DNA of 64,000 bases from Dolichospermum compactum NIES-806. Lineage in GTDB: Bacteria; Cyanobacteriota; Cyanobacteriia; Cyanobacteriales; Nostocaceae. Shown here piece after piece: positions 8,671 through 16,841 of this stretch (its first letter is position 1; every line of letters starts with the position of its first letter). The stretch is taken from positions 2,700,569 to 2,764,568 of the forward strand of contig NZ_AP018316.1 in the NCBI RefSeq assembly GCF_002368115.1, read 5' to 3'. A program made the translations under genes and the position numbers. The notes below the pieces were generated by a model that was given only the letters and a program-made list of their open reading frames with translations, did no database searches and was not told where the DNA came from.

Positions 8671-8803
8671 CCCTTTCACCCATTATCCAGTAGACAGCTT
8701 TTTTCATAACCCAAAGTTATTTTAGTGAGAGTGGTTATGGTAATATTTTTACTCTAATATGAGCATACATAGCAATTGTCGGTCAGTTTCTTCAAGTATA
8801 TTT

Positions 8804-8956
8804 ACAGCAAATTGTCATCAAACCCGGAACAAGAACCCCACCCCCAACCCCCTCCAGTATCAAAAGCTTATCCTTTTCTTCCCCCCGCAGCGGGGGGATT
8901 TAGGGGGGTGCGATGAGGGGGCTAAGATGTACCTTATATGATTGGAAATCGCTGTA
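8804..8956. mobile_element. MITE-like element, copy 1 (ACAGC termini)
   Basis: A 153-bp non-coding element with imperfect terminal inverted repeats (ACAGCAAATT at the left end; AAATCGCTGT at the right end), internal GC-rich palindromes (CCCCCCGCAGCGGGGGG) and the track CCACCCCCAACCCCCTCC. A nearly identical copy lies inverted at 14329-14480, and a degenerate one at 7283-7390. It has the size and structure of a non-autonomous miniature element. No transposase is present. Confidence 0.75.
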
Positions 8957-9219
8957 GGAATTCTCAATGATTTCTGAGCAATATTAAGTAGCTTAGGGTA
9001 GTCAATATCTACCGAAACCCGTCTAAAATAGGCAAAAACCAAATATAGACATCCGTTTGATGATTAAGAAAGTCAGTATGGCGTGTTAGCGACAGCACAA
9101 TGCACCAAATTCTTGACGAGGGAAAGATGATCAAAAGTCTCTAACCTGTGAATAAATAACAAATAGCAACAAGAGAAAAAATGCACAAAACATACTCGAT
9201 TAATCTTTAAGGAATGCTG

Positions 9220-9726
9220 ATGATGACACTTGCACAAATTCAAAATCAAATCAAAAACCAAGCCGCTAAAATCGCCGAACATCAACAAGAATTATTAGAT
9301 GCTCAAAAAGAATTATCTTTACTTTTAGAGAAGAAAAAAATTATGGAAGAACTAGCAAATGAAAAACTGAAAGAAGCAGCACAGCTATTAAGAGAAGCCC
9401 AAACTGATTTAGAATGTACAACTGAAGAGATTTTAGAAATTACTAAATCAAAAATGATTAGCCCTGAATTAGAAGATCAGATTGATTTAGAACAAAATGA
9501 CAAAAATAGCTTAATTTTAGGAACTTTAGGATCTTTAGAATCCATCGAAATTGATCTAGGCAAATCCGAACTTAGCCTCGCAGAAGGTAAACAAGAATTA
9601 GTCAATGCCTTAACTGAAAAGATAGATGAGTTTGAATTTGCTTTATCCTGTTTACCTGTAGAAGAAAGAGATTGTGCCAGAGTCAAGCTACAAACTGTAA
9701 TTGGTAATTTTGTAAATCAGTCATAA
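9220..9726 (+). CDS. Coiled-coil protein of unknown function
   Basis: I do not recognise the family. The 168-residue product is strongly acidic and mostly helical. Residues 1-85 form a long heptad-rich coiled coil (IQNQIKNQAAKIAEHQQELL and following), and the C-terminal half is a shorter helical region with two Cys (LSCLPVEERDC). There is no signal peptide and no membrane span. Start: ATG at 9220 lies 6 nt after AAGGA (9209-9213); the ATG at 9214 is too close to that site, and the ATG at 9223 is also possible. It is followed by a STRR tract and then the DUF2358 gene on the same strand. Confidence 0.75.
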   Translation: MMTLAQIQNQIKNQAAKIAEHQQELLDAQKELSLLLEKKKIMEELANEKLKEAAQLLREAQTDLECTTEEILEITKSKMISPELEDQIDLEQNDKNSLILGTLGSLESIEIDLGKSELSLAEGKQELVNALTEKIDEFEFALSCLPVEERDCARVKLQTVIGNFVNQS

Positions 9727-9742
9727 AGAAGAATTCATTCTA

Positions 9743-9796
9743 TTCTAACTCCTGACTCCTGACTCCTAACTCCTTCTTTCTGACTCCTGACTCCTG
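9743..9796. repeat. GACTCCT heptamer STRR tract
   Basis: Several TGACTCC/TAACTCC heptamers in two clusters between the coiled-coil gene and the DUF2358 gene. This is a typical Nostocales intergenic STRR with no coding potential. Confidence 0.8.
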
Positions 9797-9803
9797 TTAA
9801 TTT

Positions 9804-10196
9804 ATGAATATTATTGAAACCCTCAAAGCCGATTATGCAAGATTTCCTGAAAATCAAACTTACAGCATTTATGCTGACGATGTTTATTTTCAAGATGCTG
9901 TTTTCAAGTTTCGGGGACTTGAACTTTATAAATGGATGATTAAATTCATTCAAACTTTTTTCTTCAATCTCAAACTAGATTTACATAACATCCAATCTCA
10001 GGAAGAAATTATTAAAACTGAATGGACAATGAGTTGGAATTCCCCATTACCCTGGAAGCCCTATATTTCCGTTTCTGGTTGGAGTGAATTACGGCTGAAT
10101 ACCGAGGGTTTAATTGTTTCCCATATTGATTATTGGCACTGTTCTCGCTTGGATGTAATTAAGCAGCATTTCATTTCTGGGAAAAAACCATCATAA
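9804..10196 (+). CDS. DUF2358 domain protein (NTF2-like)
   Basis: A 130-residue protein with the DUF2358 pattern: IIETLKADYARFPENQTYSI, IYADDVYFQDAVFKF, RGLELYKWMI, then EWTMSWNSPLPWKP and SHIDYWHCSRLDVIKQH. The family is common in cyanobacteria and plastids, is predicted to adopt an NTF2-like cone fold, and has no assigned reaction. Full length and soluble. It lies 42 bp before the ArsA-like ATPase on the same strand, so the two may be co-transcribed. Confidence 0.88.
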   Translation: MNIIETLKADYARFPENQTYSIYADDVYFQDAVFKFRGLELYKWMIKFIQTFFFNLKLDLHNIQSQEEIIKTEWTMSWNSPLPWKPYISVSGWSELRLNTEGLIVSHIDYWHCSRLDVIKQHFISGKKPS

Positions 10197-10238
10197 TGTA
10201 AATAAATGTAAATAAAATCCAGGCATAAGGAATAATTG

Positions 10239-11414
10239 ATGCGAGTAATTTTAATGACAGGGAAAGGTGGCGTGGGTAAAACCTCCGTTGCCGCAGCCAC
10301 TGGACTCCGTTGTGCAGAACTCGGCTATCGGACATTAGTTTTAAGTACAGACCCTGCCCATTCCCTTGCAGATAGCTTTGACGTAGAATTGGGACATGAT
10401 GCCCGTCTCGTTCGTCCCAATTTGTGGGGGGCAGAATTAGATGCCCTACAAGAATTGGAAGGTAATTGGGGGGCTGTGAAACGCTACATTACCCAAGTTT
10501 TACAAGCCAGAGGTTTAGACGGCATACAAGCGGAAGAATTAGCAATCTTACCGGGTATGGATGAAATTTTCGGTTTGGTGAGAATGAAACGTCATTATGA
10601 TGATGGAGAATATGAGGTTTTAATTATTGACTCTGCCCCGACTGGTACAGCATTACGGCTGTTAAGTTTGCCTGAAGTTGGCGGTTGGTATATGCGTCGT
10701 TTTTACAAACCGTTTCAAAATATTTCCGTTGCCCTTAGACCATTGGTAGAACCTTTTTTCAAACCTATTGCTGGTTTTTCTCTACCAGATAAGGAGGTAA
10801 TGGACGCACCCTATGAATTTTATGAGCAAATTGAAGCTTTGGAAAAGGTGTTAACTGACAATACTCAAACTTCTGTGCGTCTAGTAACCAATCCTGAAAA
10901 GATGGTAATTAAAGAATCTCTTCGCGCTCATGCCTATTTGAGTTTGTATAATGTAGCGACAGATTTAGTAATTGCTAACCGGATTATTCCTCAAGAGGTT
11001 ACAGATCCATTTTTCCAACGCTGGAAGGAAAATCAAGAACAATACCGCCAAGAAATTCATGATAATTTCTTACCTTTGCCAGTGAAAGAAGTACCTCTCT
11101 ACTCTGAAGAATTGTGTGGTTTGGCAGCTTTGGAAAGATTGAAAGAAACTCTCTACAAAGATGAAGATCCAACTCAAGTTTATTATAAAGAAACTACTCT
11201 CAGAGTTGTTCAAGAGAATAACCAATACAGTTTAGAACTCTATTTACCGAATATTCCCAAAAGCCAAGTGCAATTAAGTAAAACTGGAGATGAGTTAAAT
11301 ATTACTATTGGCAATCATCGCCGTAATTTAGTATTACCTCAAGCTTTAGCTGCACTGCAACCAGCAGGAGCGAAAATGGAAGATGATTATCTGAAAATTC
11401 GTTTTTCTGAATAA
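10239..11414 (+). CDS. ArsA/GET3-family ATPase with HSP20-like C-terminal domain
   Basis: P-loop ATPase of the ArsA/GET3 clade. The deviant Walker A is GKGGVGKTS at the N-terminus, switch I is STDPAHSLADSF, and switch II is IIDSAPTGTALRLL. After about residue 310 comes a small beta domain (YSLELYLPNIPKSQV, ELNITIGNHRRNLVLP) matching the HSP20-like domain found at the C-terminus of cyanobacterial and plastid members. There is one ATPase domain (391 residues), not the duplicated ArsA arrangement, and no arsenite pump gene is nearby. A role in tail-anchored or membrane protein handling is therefore as likely as arsenical transport. The start is ATG at 10239, preferred over the in-frame TTG just upstream. 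Confidence 0.92.
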   Translation: MRVILMTGKGGVGKTSVAAATGLRCAELGYRTLVLSTDPAHSLADSFDVELGHDARLVRPNLWGAELDALQELEGNWGAVKRYITQVLQARGLDGIQAEELAILPGMDEIFGLVRMKRHYDDGEYEVLIIDSAPTGTALRLLSLPEVGGWYMRRFYKPFQNISVALRPLVEPFFKPIAGFSLPDKEVMDAPYEFYEQIEALEKVLTDNTQTSVRLVTNPEKMVIKESLRAHAYLSLYNVATDLVIANRIIPQEVTDPFFQRWKENQEQYRQEIHDNFLPLPVKEVPLYSEELCGLAALERLKETLYKDEDPTQVYYKETTLRVVQENNQYSLELYLPNIPKSQVQLSKTGDELNITIGNHRRNLVLPQALAALQPAGAKMEDDYLKIRFSE

Positions 11415-11420
11415 AAACCT

Positions 11421-11439
11421 GGGCGGGGAAACCCCGCCC
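11421..11439. terminator. Bidirectional hairpin terminator
   Basis: A perfect 8-bp stem GGGCGGGG / CCCCGCCC with an AAA loop lies between the convergent stops at 11414 and 11444. It is preceded by AATAAAAACC. It probably ends transcription from both sides, although there is no strong U-run on the plus strand. Confidence 0.7.
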
Positions 11440-11443
11440 CTAC

Positions 11444-11869
11444 TCAAGTTTCTATCTGTAAATTCTTTAATGTCCTTTGCAAAAATTTACCCCATTCTGC
11501 TGCTAGGGGAACTTCTGTAAAGGGAACACGAATTGATTTAGGAGTAGTTAATAAAAAGTCTAATTCGATTTTGCGACCTTTTTGGGGGGGGTTTTCTATA
11601 TCTACTACATGATCATTGACTAAAAAGCGGATTTCTTGAACATCCAATAAGGAAAAAGTTTCTAATTCAATGGGTCCTTTTGTGGTGGGTTTTCCCCATG
11701 TGATATCATTACCTTTTTGAGCTAATACTGCATAAATATCATATTTCGCCCGTTCAAATTGTTCTGCCCAAATTTGATAAGCTTGAAGTTTCTTAAATTC
11801 CTGTGAACCTTGCCAAGCTAACCAGAAAAATGCTACTAACAAAGGCAACCAGAAAAGACCACGTTCCAT
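11444..11869 (-). CDS. Membrane-anchored conserved protein of unknown function
   Basis: 141 residues with one N-terminal membrane anchor (GLFWLPLLVAFFWLAWQ, residues 4-20), then a helical linker and a soluble domain ending FLQRTLKNLQIE. The soluble part has a beta-rich pattern (ITWGKPTTKGPIELETFSL). I do not recognise a characterised family. The form is that of a conserved cyanobacterial hypothetical, probably facing the thylakoid or periplasmic side. It is convergent with the ArsA-like gene and shares its terminator hairpin. Confidence 0.75.
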   Translation of the reverse strand: MERGLFWLPLLVAFFWLAWQGSQEFKKLQAYQIWAEQFERAKYDIYAVLAQKGNDITWGKPTTKGPIELETFSLLDVQEIRFLVNDHVVDIENPPQKGRKIELDFLLTTPKSIRVPFTEVPLAAEWGKFLQRTLKNLQIET

Positions 11870-12104
11870 AATAATTCTTAATGCCTCTTTGAGAGGAGCG
11901 TCGTTAATTTCATGCGAAAACAGGTAAGAAGATAGAATTGGTTCTAAAATCCACCAAATACCATTTTACAATATGCAATATGAATATAGAATATAAGCAA
12001 AACTATAGGGATTAATGTATTATATATTATTAGTGAACTGAGTAATCTATAGCAATTTGACTATTTCATAGACAAATAACCAGTAATCCAAGAGAGAAAA
12101 ATAA

Positions 12105-12287
12105 ATGAGTTTATACCGTCTAATTTACAGTAGCTATGGACAATCTAATTTGGGGTATCATGATCTGAAGGATATTATGGAGAAATCCGAGAAGAATAAT
12201 CAATTTGATGGAGTTGCAGGGCTACTATGTTATGGGGATTCTGTATTTTTGCAGATATTGGAAGGCGATCGCTACATTTTACAATAG
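12105..12287 (+). pseudogene. Truncated BLUF-domain blue-light sensor
   Basis: The 60-residue frame reads MSLYRLIYSSYGQSNLGYHD and continues GVAGLLCYGDSVFLQILEGD. This is the first half of a BLUF domain (FAD-binding blue-light sensor), including the near N-terminal Tyr and the Gln in FLQILEG. It ends at TAG after LQ where the domain should continue for about 35 residues plus a C-terminal cap. Downstream only STRR-like ATTCCCTGTTTCC sequence is found, so the rest was deleted. An upstream AGAGAGAAA may be the original ribosome site. Confidence 0.75.
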
Positions 12288-12393
12288 AGCTGCATCATCT
12301 TGATACTTATTTTCTCTTCCCTATTCCCTGTTTCCTATTCCCTGTTACCTACTATATGAGTTATGGTAGTGAGCAAACTGACAAGAAGCGGTG

Positions 12394-14259
12394 ATGAAAA
12401 AACTTATATTATTGTGCTTGTTTGTGATTGGACTGACTGCGGCTGTATTTGGGTTTCTGAATTTTCAGGGATTAGCAGCGAAAGGTGAGTTTGAGACAAT
12501 TTTGCTGAATTTTCGGGAAGATATTGCAGAAAGTGTCATTCAGGAGAATTTACAAGCGATCGCTCTACAATATCATGTTACCCCCCAATTAGATAATAAA
12601 TATTCAGAGGCGGATCATGTATATATTATCAAAGGCGGTGCCTCCGGCGAGGGCAGCTATCGCCAAAGACTCACAGATTTACGAAAATCTCCCTTTGCCA
12701 AAGTTACAGAATTTATTGAACCAAATTACATTTATAAAATCGTTCCCGAAGGAAAAGCCACTTGGTTAGGAGAACTGTTAGCACCTCAAAACGAAGAACC
12801 AAATTCTTCCTTAATTGGTCCTAATGATCAGTATTACAGCAAACAGTGGAACTTACACAAAATTGGTATAGAAGCGGCTTGGACACGGAGTAAAGGTAGT
12901 GGTATCACCGTTGCCGTCATTGATACAGGCATTACCAAAGTCCGCGATTTATATGAAACTAAATTTGTCAAAGGCTACGATTTTGTTAACGATACAGAAG
13001 CAGCCAAAGACGATAACGGACACGGAACTCACGTCGCCGGCACAGTCGCCCAAGCCACCAATAACGCCTATGGTGTCGCTGGAGTGGCTTATGAAGCCAG
13101 TCTGATGCCCTTAAAAGTCTTAAATGCCGACGGTTCAGGAACAGTAGCCGACATTGCCGAAGCCATCAAATTTGCGGCTGATAACGGTGCAGACATCATT
13201 AACATGAGCTTAGGTGGTGGTGGTGCCAGCCAACTCATGGAAGATGCCATTAAATACGCCCACAACAAAGGTGTAACCATTATCGCCGCCGCCGGCAATG
13301 AAGACACCAACGGCGTAAGCTATCCCGCCCGTTATGATCATGTTATCGGTGTTTCGGCCTTTGGACCCGACGGTGAAAGAGCATCCTATTCCAACTATGG
13401 TGCAGGTGTAGATATTTCTGCCCCTGGAGGGAGTCAAACCGGGACAATTCTCCAAGAAACTATCAATGAACAAGGTGAAGGCGTATTTCTCGGACTCCAA
13501 GGCACAAGTATGGCTTCTCCCCACGTTGCGGGGGTAGCGGCACTAATCAAAGCCTTGGGAATCAAAGAACCCGACGAAATTTTGCAAGTTCTCCAACAGT
13601 CAGCCAGAGTCATTCAAGACGACGGTTTGAACTATTATGGGGCTGGACAACTCAACGCCGAAGCAGCAGTTAAACTAGCCAGCGACGGTATCATTAGTGT
13701 TCCCGACTTTTTCCGGTGGTTGCGAGAACAAGGCTATCTAAATCCTGGCTTTTGGATAGATGGCGGAGCGATCGCTTTAGTCCCTAAAATATTTATGGTA
13801 GTAAGTTCTTATATCCTGGCTTGGTTTTTACGAACCTACTTCCCCTTCGCTTGGAGTTGGTCTCTATCTGGCGGTTTAATTTTCGGCAGTTCTGGTTTAT
13901 TCTTCCTCAAAGGATTGTATATCTTTGATCTTCCCCAATGGCCTTTCCGAATTTTAGGTAGTTCCATTCCCGAATTAGGCAACACCTTACAGGGAACAGA
14001 CGCACTAAATCCACTTTTTGCCAGCGTCTTAATTCCCTTTGTGTTAATAGCCTTATTCTTAGGACATCCTACAGGGAAATGGTTTGCCATTGGTGTAACT
14101 TTAGGAATAACAGCTTTCCTCACAGTTAGCGCTGTTTATGATCCTGCCGTTTGGGGTTTAGGAAATAGTAACCTCGCCCGAATCTTCCTCCTTATTAATG
14201 CTTTACTTTGCTACGGACTAGCCCGGTTAGCATTAAAAAAAGACGGACAAATAGCTTAA
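12394..14259 (+). CDS. Membrane-anchored subtilisin-like serine protease (S8)
   Basis: Secreted or periplasmic-side subtilase. An N-terminal signal or anchor (ILLCLFVIGLTAAVFGF) is followed by a pro-region to about residue 140, then the S8 domain with Asp (AVIDTGI, about D177), His (DNGHGTHVAGT, about H210), the oxyanion Asn region (AAAGNED) and Ser (GTSMASPHVAG, about S372). After about residue 455 come several hydrophobic spans, so the protease is tethered by a C-terminal membrane domain, which is unusual for subtilases. The ATG at 12394 follows AAGAAG; a GTG one codon upstream is also possible. A glycine-rich insert (GGASGEGS) in the pro-region looks repeat-derived. Confidence 0.93.
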   Translation: MKKLILLCLFVIGLTAAVFGFLNFQGLAAKGEFETILLNFREDIAESVIQENLQAIALQYHVTPQLDNKYSEADHVYIIKGGASGEGSYRQRLTDLRKSPFAKVTEFIEPNYIYKIVPEGKATWLGELLAPQNEEPNSSLIGPNDQYYSKQWNLHKIGIEAAWTRSKGSGITVAVIDTGITKVRDLYETKFVKGYDFVNDTEAAKDDNGHGTHVAGTVAQATNNAYGVAGVAYEASLMPLKVLNADGSGTVADIAEAIKFAADNGADIINMSLGGGGASQLMEDAIKYAHNKGVTIIAAAGNEDTNGVSYPARYDHVIGVSAFGPDGERASYSNYGAGVDISAPGGSQTGTILQETINEQGEGVFLGLQGTSMASPHVAGVAALIKALGIKEPDEILQVLQQSARVIQDDGLNYYGAGQLNAEAAVKLASDGIISVPDFFRWLREQGYLNPGFWIDGGAIALVPKIFMVVSSYILAWFLRTYFPFAWSWSLSGGLIFGSSGLFFLKGLYIFDLPQWPFRILGSSIPELGNTLQGTDALNPLFASVLIPFVLIALFLGHPTGKWFAIGVTLGITAFLTVSAVYDPAVWGLGNSNLARIFLLINALLCYGLARLALKKDGQIA

Positions 14260-14328
14260 TTAGGTAATTGGTAATTGGTAATGGTTAATTGGGAAAAAAG
14301 TTTTATCTCTTGCCTCTTGCCTAACAAC

Positions 14329-14480
14329 TACAGCGATTTCCAATCATATAAGCTACATCTTAGCCCCCTCATCGCACCCCCTAAATCCCCCCGCTGCGGG
14401 GGGAAGAAAAGGATAAGCTTTTGATACTGGAGGGGGTTGGGGGTGGGGTTCTTGTTCCAGGTTTGATGACAATTTGCTGT
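14329..14480. mobile_element. MITE-like element, copy 2 (inverted relative to copy 1)
   Basis: 152 bp nearly identical to the reverse complement of 8804-8956, from TACAGCGATTTCC to GACAATTTGCTGT. It includes the CCCCCCGCTGCGGGGGG palindrome and the G-rich stretch GGAGGGGGTTGGGGGTGGGG. It lies between the protease and the next small gene, whose leader follows directly. Confidence 0.75.
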
Positions 14481-14506
14481 AACAACTGACAACTAACAAC
14501 TAACAA

Positions 14507-14734
14507 ATGACTATTACAACCACTGGTACTATCGAACGTCGAAATATTGGACTTGGTGCTTGGGCTTTCGTAACCGAAGATGGTGTTACCTACGAAATCC
14601 CCAAAAGTTCCGATAAAACCTTACTAAAAGCTGGACAAAAAGCCAAAATCACCGGAAAAGTCCGAGAAGACTTAATGACAGCAGCAATGATTGGTTCCGT
14701 TTTAGAAATTCATTCCTTTGAAGTAATCACATAA
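14507..14734 (+). CDS. Small conserved protein, possibly OB-fold
   Basis: 75 residues beginning MTITTTGTIERRNIGLGAWA, followed by alternating beta-strand sequence (VTYEIP, KAKITGKVRED, IGSVLEIHSFEVI). The length and strand pattern suggest a small five-stranded barrel, perhaps OB- or SH3-like. I do not recognise a named family. There is no Shine-Dalgarno; the leader is an ACTAACA-type STRR directly after the MITE-like element. The gene has normal codon use and no internal stop, so it is probably real. Confidence 0.7.
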   Translation: MTITTTGTIERRNIGLGAWAFVTEDGVTYEIPKSSDKTLLKAGQKAKITGKVREDLMTAAMIGSVLEIHSFEVIT

Positions 14735-14769
14735 TTTAGTGTTGCTGATAGCCTGCGTGGCGTAGCCAT

Positions 14770-14847
14770 ATTGAGGTATGAAATTCCCAAATTGAACCTT
14801 TAAAACTCTTACCTTTGCGTCTTTGCGTCTTTGCGTGAGACTAAAAT
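14770..14847. repeat. Dispersed repeat (CTCACGCAAAG type), copy B, inverted
   Basis: Reverse complement of 5750-5829: TTGAGGTATGAAATTCCC, then CCTTTAAAACTC, TTTGCGTCTTTGCG and TGAGACTAAAATC. It forms the leader of the aminopeptidase gene and ends about 12 bp before its ATG. Confidence 0.8.
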
Positions 14848-14858
14848 CTAATTCTCCT

Positions 14859-16235
14859 ATGCAAACAAACCTCCCAGAAATTCTCCGTCACCGTCGCCAA
14901 AAACTCGCAGAAATCATAGACTTACCCGCCGTTCTCTGGTCAGGTAGTAGCAGTCCCCGCAACTTCCCCGCTAATACCTTCCCCCACCGCGCCAATAGCC
15001 ATTTCCTTTATTTCGCCGGAATTCCTCTCCAAAATGCCGCCATTCGCCTAGAAAGTGGCAATCTACAACTATTTATAGATGACCCCCACCCCAGTAGCGC
15101 CCTCTGGCATGGAGAAACCCCAAACCGTGAAGAAATCGCTGCCAAAATAGGCGCAGATGAAGCCAAAACAATGGCAGAATTAGCAAATTACTTAGAAGAC
15201 GTGGCGACCTTGCCAGTACAAGATGCAACTACTTGGACACAGCAAACCCAACTTTTAGATAGATTCATTTTACCAAAAACTCAACTGGAAGGCATTGATT
15301 TAGAACTAGCGAAAGCCATTGTTTCTCTGCGGCTTACCCATGATGCAGCAGCATTGATAGAATTACGTAAAGCAGCGGTCGTGAGTGTAACAGCACACAA
15401 GGCAGGAATGGCAGCAACATCTTCAGCTAAACAAGAATCAGAAGTCCGCGCCGCAATGGAAGCAGTAATTATGGCTGAGAACATGACCACTGCTTACACC
15501 AGTATTGTTACAGTTCATGGTGAAGTTTTACACAATAATCATTATTACCACTCTCTGCAACCAGGAGATTTACTTTTAGCCGACGTGGGTGCGGAAACCC
15601 AGACAGGTTGGGCGGCTGATATTACCCGCACCTGGCCTGTTTCTGGTAAGTTTTCATCAACCCAAAAAGACATTTATGATATTGTTTTAGCTGCCCATGA
15701 TGCTTGTATTCAAAACATCGCCCCTGGTGTAGAATATGCAGAAATTCATCTGTTAGCAGCCACTATAATTGCCGAAGGTTTAGTAAATTTAGGAATTCTG
15801 CAAGGTAAACCAGAAGATTTGGTAAAAATGGATCTTCATGCTTTATTTTTTCCTCACGGAATTGGACATCTTTTAGGTTTAGATGTTCATGATATGGAAG
15901 ATTTGGGAGACATCGCCGGTTATGATCAGGGCAGAAGCAGAAGTAGCCGTTTTGGTTTAAGTTATTTACGATTAAATCGTCCCTTACGTCCAGGAATGTT
16001 AGTCACAATTGAACCAGGATTTTATCAAGTTCCGGCAATTTTAAATGATCCAAAAACTCGTTCTCAATATCAATATTTAGTCAATTGGGAACGTTTAGAA
16101 CAGTTTGCAGATGTGCGAGGCATTCGCATTGAAGATGATGTCTTAGTTACAGAATCAGGGAGTGAAGTTTTAACCGCTGCATTACCAACTGAAACTAGTG
16201 CGATCGAAGATTTATTAAATGCCAATTTTTCGTAG
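14859..16235 (+). CDS. pepP: Aminopeptidase P family metallopeptidase (M24)
   Basis: Removes N-terminal residues preceding proline (Xaa-Pro). The N-terminal creatinase-like domain runs to about residue 165. The C-terminal pita-bread domain has the metal ligands in LLADVGAETQ and ADITRTWP (two Asp), FPHGIGHLLGLDVHD (His), TIEPGFY (Glu) and GIRIEDDVLV (Glu). 458 residues, usual length. The start is ATG at 14859 (MQTNLPEILRHRRQ); the longer frame runs through repeat DNA. The stop codon TAG lies within the dispersed GTAGGTTGGG repeat that follows, so the extreme C-terminus was probably set by that insertion. Confidence 0.93.
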   Translation: MQTNLPEILRHRRQKLAEIIDLPAVLWSGSSSPRNFPANTFPHRANSHFLYFAGIPLQNAAIRLESGNLQLFIDDPHPSSALWHGETPNREEIAAKIGADEAKTMAELANYLEDVATLPVQDATTWTQQTQLLDRFILPKTQLEGIDLELAKAIVSLRLTHDAAALIELRKAAVVSVTAHKAGMAATSSAKQESEVRAAMEAVIMAENMTTAYTSIVTVHGEVLHNNHYYHSLQPGDLLLADVGAETQTGWAADITRTWPVSGKFSSTQKDIYDIVLAAHDACIQNIAPGVEYAEIHLLAATIIAEGLVNLGILQGKPEDLVKMDLHALFFPHGIGHLLGLDVHDMEDLGDIAGYDQGRSRSSRFGLSYLRLNRPLRPGMLVTIEPGFYQVPAILNDPKTRSQYQYLVNWERLEQFADVRGIRIEDDVLVTESGSEVLTAALPTETSAIEDLLNANFS

Positions 16236-16261
16236 GTTGGGTTGACGCAAGGAAACCCAAC
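16232..16261. repeat. Short palindromic dispersed repeat (GTAGGTTGGG type)
   Basis: GTAGGTTGGGTTGACGCAAG with AAACCCAAC forms a stem immediately downstream of pepP, and its first bases supply the TAG stop. Likely a hairpin 3' end for pepP mRNA. Confidence 0.75.
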
Positions 16262-16322
16262 ATGAGATAACATAATTAAGAGTTGTAATTCATTAATTCA
16301 CATTTTCAATACTTTTAAAATC

Positions 16323-16829
16323 ATGAAAAACCCCCCAATAGCATTCATATTTAGTGGCATTATTATCAGCTTAGGAATTTTACCATCCTTAGCACAAGCC
16401 AAACAGCCTGTTTCTGATACCCAAGTTGCAGCAATGGTAGAAGCTTTGCGACTCGCTGCACCTAAAACAAAAAAGCGCAATGATGGCTATCATAGCGAAT
16501 GGCAAGTTAAACCAGAAACTCTCAAAGGTTGGACAAAAACTTGTCTGAAAAAAGAATTAACACCAACTCAGTTTGAAAATGATCCGAAAATAGCCCGTCA
16601 AGTCATTTCCTGTATTACTAACCGGGAGTTAAATAAGCAATTTGCAGCCACTAAAAATAATGAAAACAGTGCTGTGCGTGGTGTCGCTTGTTGGTGGATG
16701 ACTGGTAATTATACAGGCTGCGATAAAGGCTTTACTGCTGACTACGTGCAGAAGGTAGTCCGTTTGTACAAGCAAGAAATTTCCAAACCAACAACCACAA
16801 CTTCTCCGGCACAGAAACATATCAATTGA
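16323..16829 (+). CDS. Secreted protein of unknown function, four cysteines
   Basis: 168 residues with a cleavable signal peptide (FSGIIISLGILPSLAQAK; likely cut after AQA, about residue 26). The mature part contains four Cys (KTCLKK, ISCITN, VACWWM, TGCDKG), suggesting two disulfides, and a Trp-rich CWWMTGNYTGC segment. A Thr/Pro tail follows (KPTTTTSPAQ). I do not recognise the family. Predicted periplasmic. A convergent small membrane gene begins right after it. Confidence 0.75.
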   Translation: MKNPPIAFIFSGIIISLGILPSLAQAKQPVSDTQVAAMVEALRLAAPKTKKRNDGYHSEWQVKPETLKGWTKTCLKKELTPTQFENDPKIARQVISCITNRELNKQFAATKNNENSAVRGVACWWMTGNYTGCDKGFTADYVQKVVRLYKQEISKPTTTTSPAQKHIN

Positions 16830-16841
16830 TATAATTTAAAA

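Larger units (their letters stand above)
8509..9213. other. Repeat- and remnant-rich gap
   Basis: Contains the PstS-like remnant (8580-8670) and a 153-bp MITE-like element (8804-8956). The part from 8957 to 9208 shows no supported gene: a minus-strand frame beginning MVFAYFRRVSVDIDYPKLLN (start at 9042) runs into the MITE and looks like a chance or decayed frame. The ribosome site AAGGA (9209-9213) for the next gene ends the gap. Confidence 0.6.

Noticed and set aside
8860..9042. Minus-strand 60-residue frame (MVFAYFRRVS)
   Set aside because: Two thirds of it translate the MITE-like element; the rest is too short to support.
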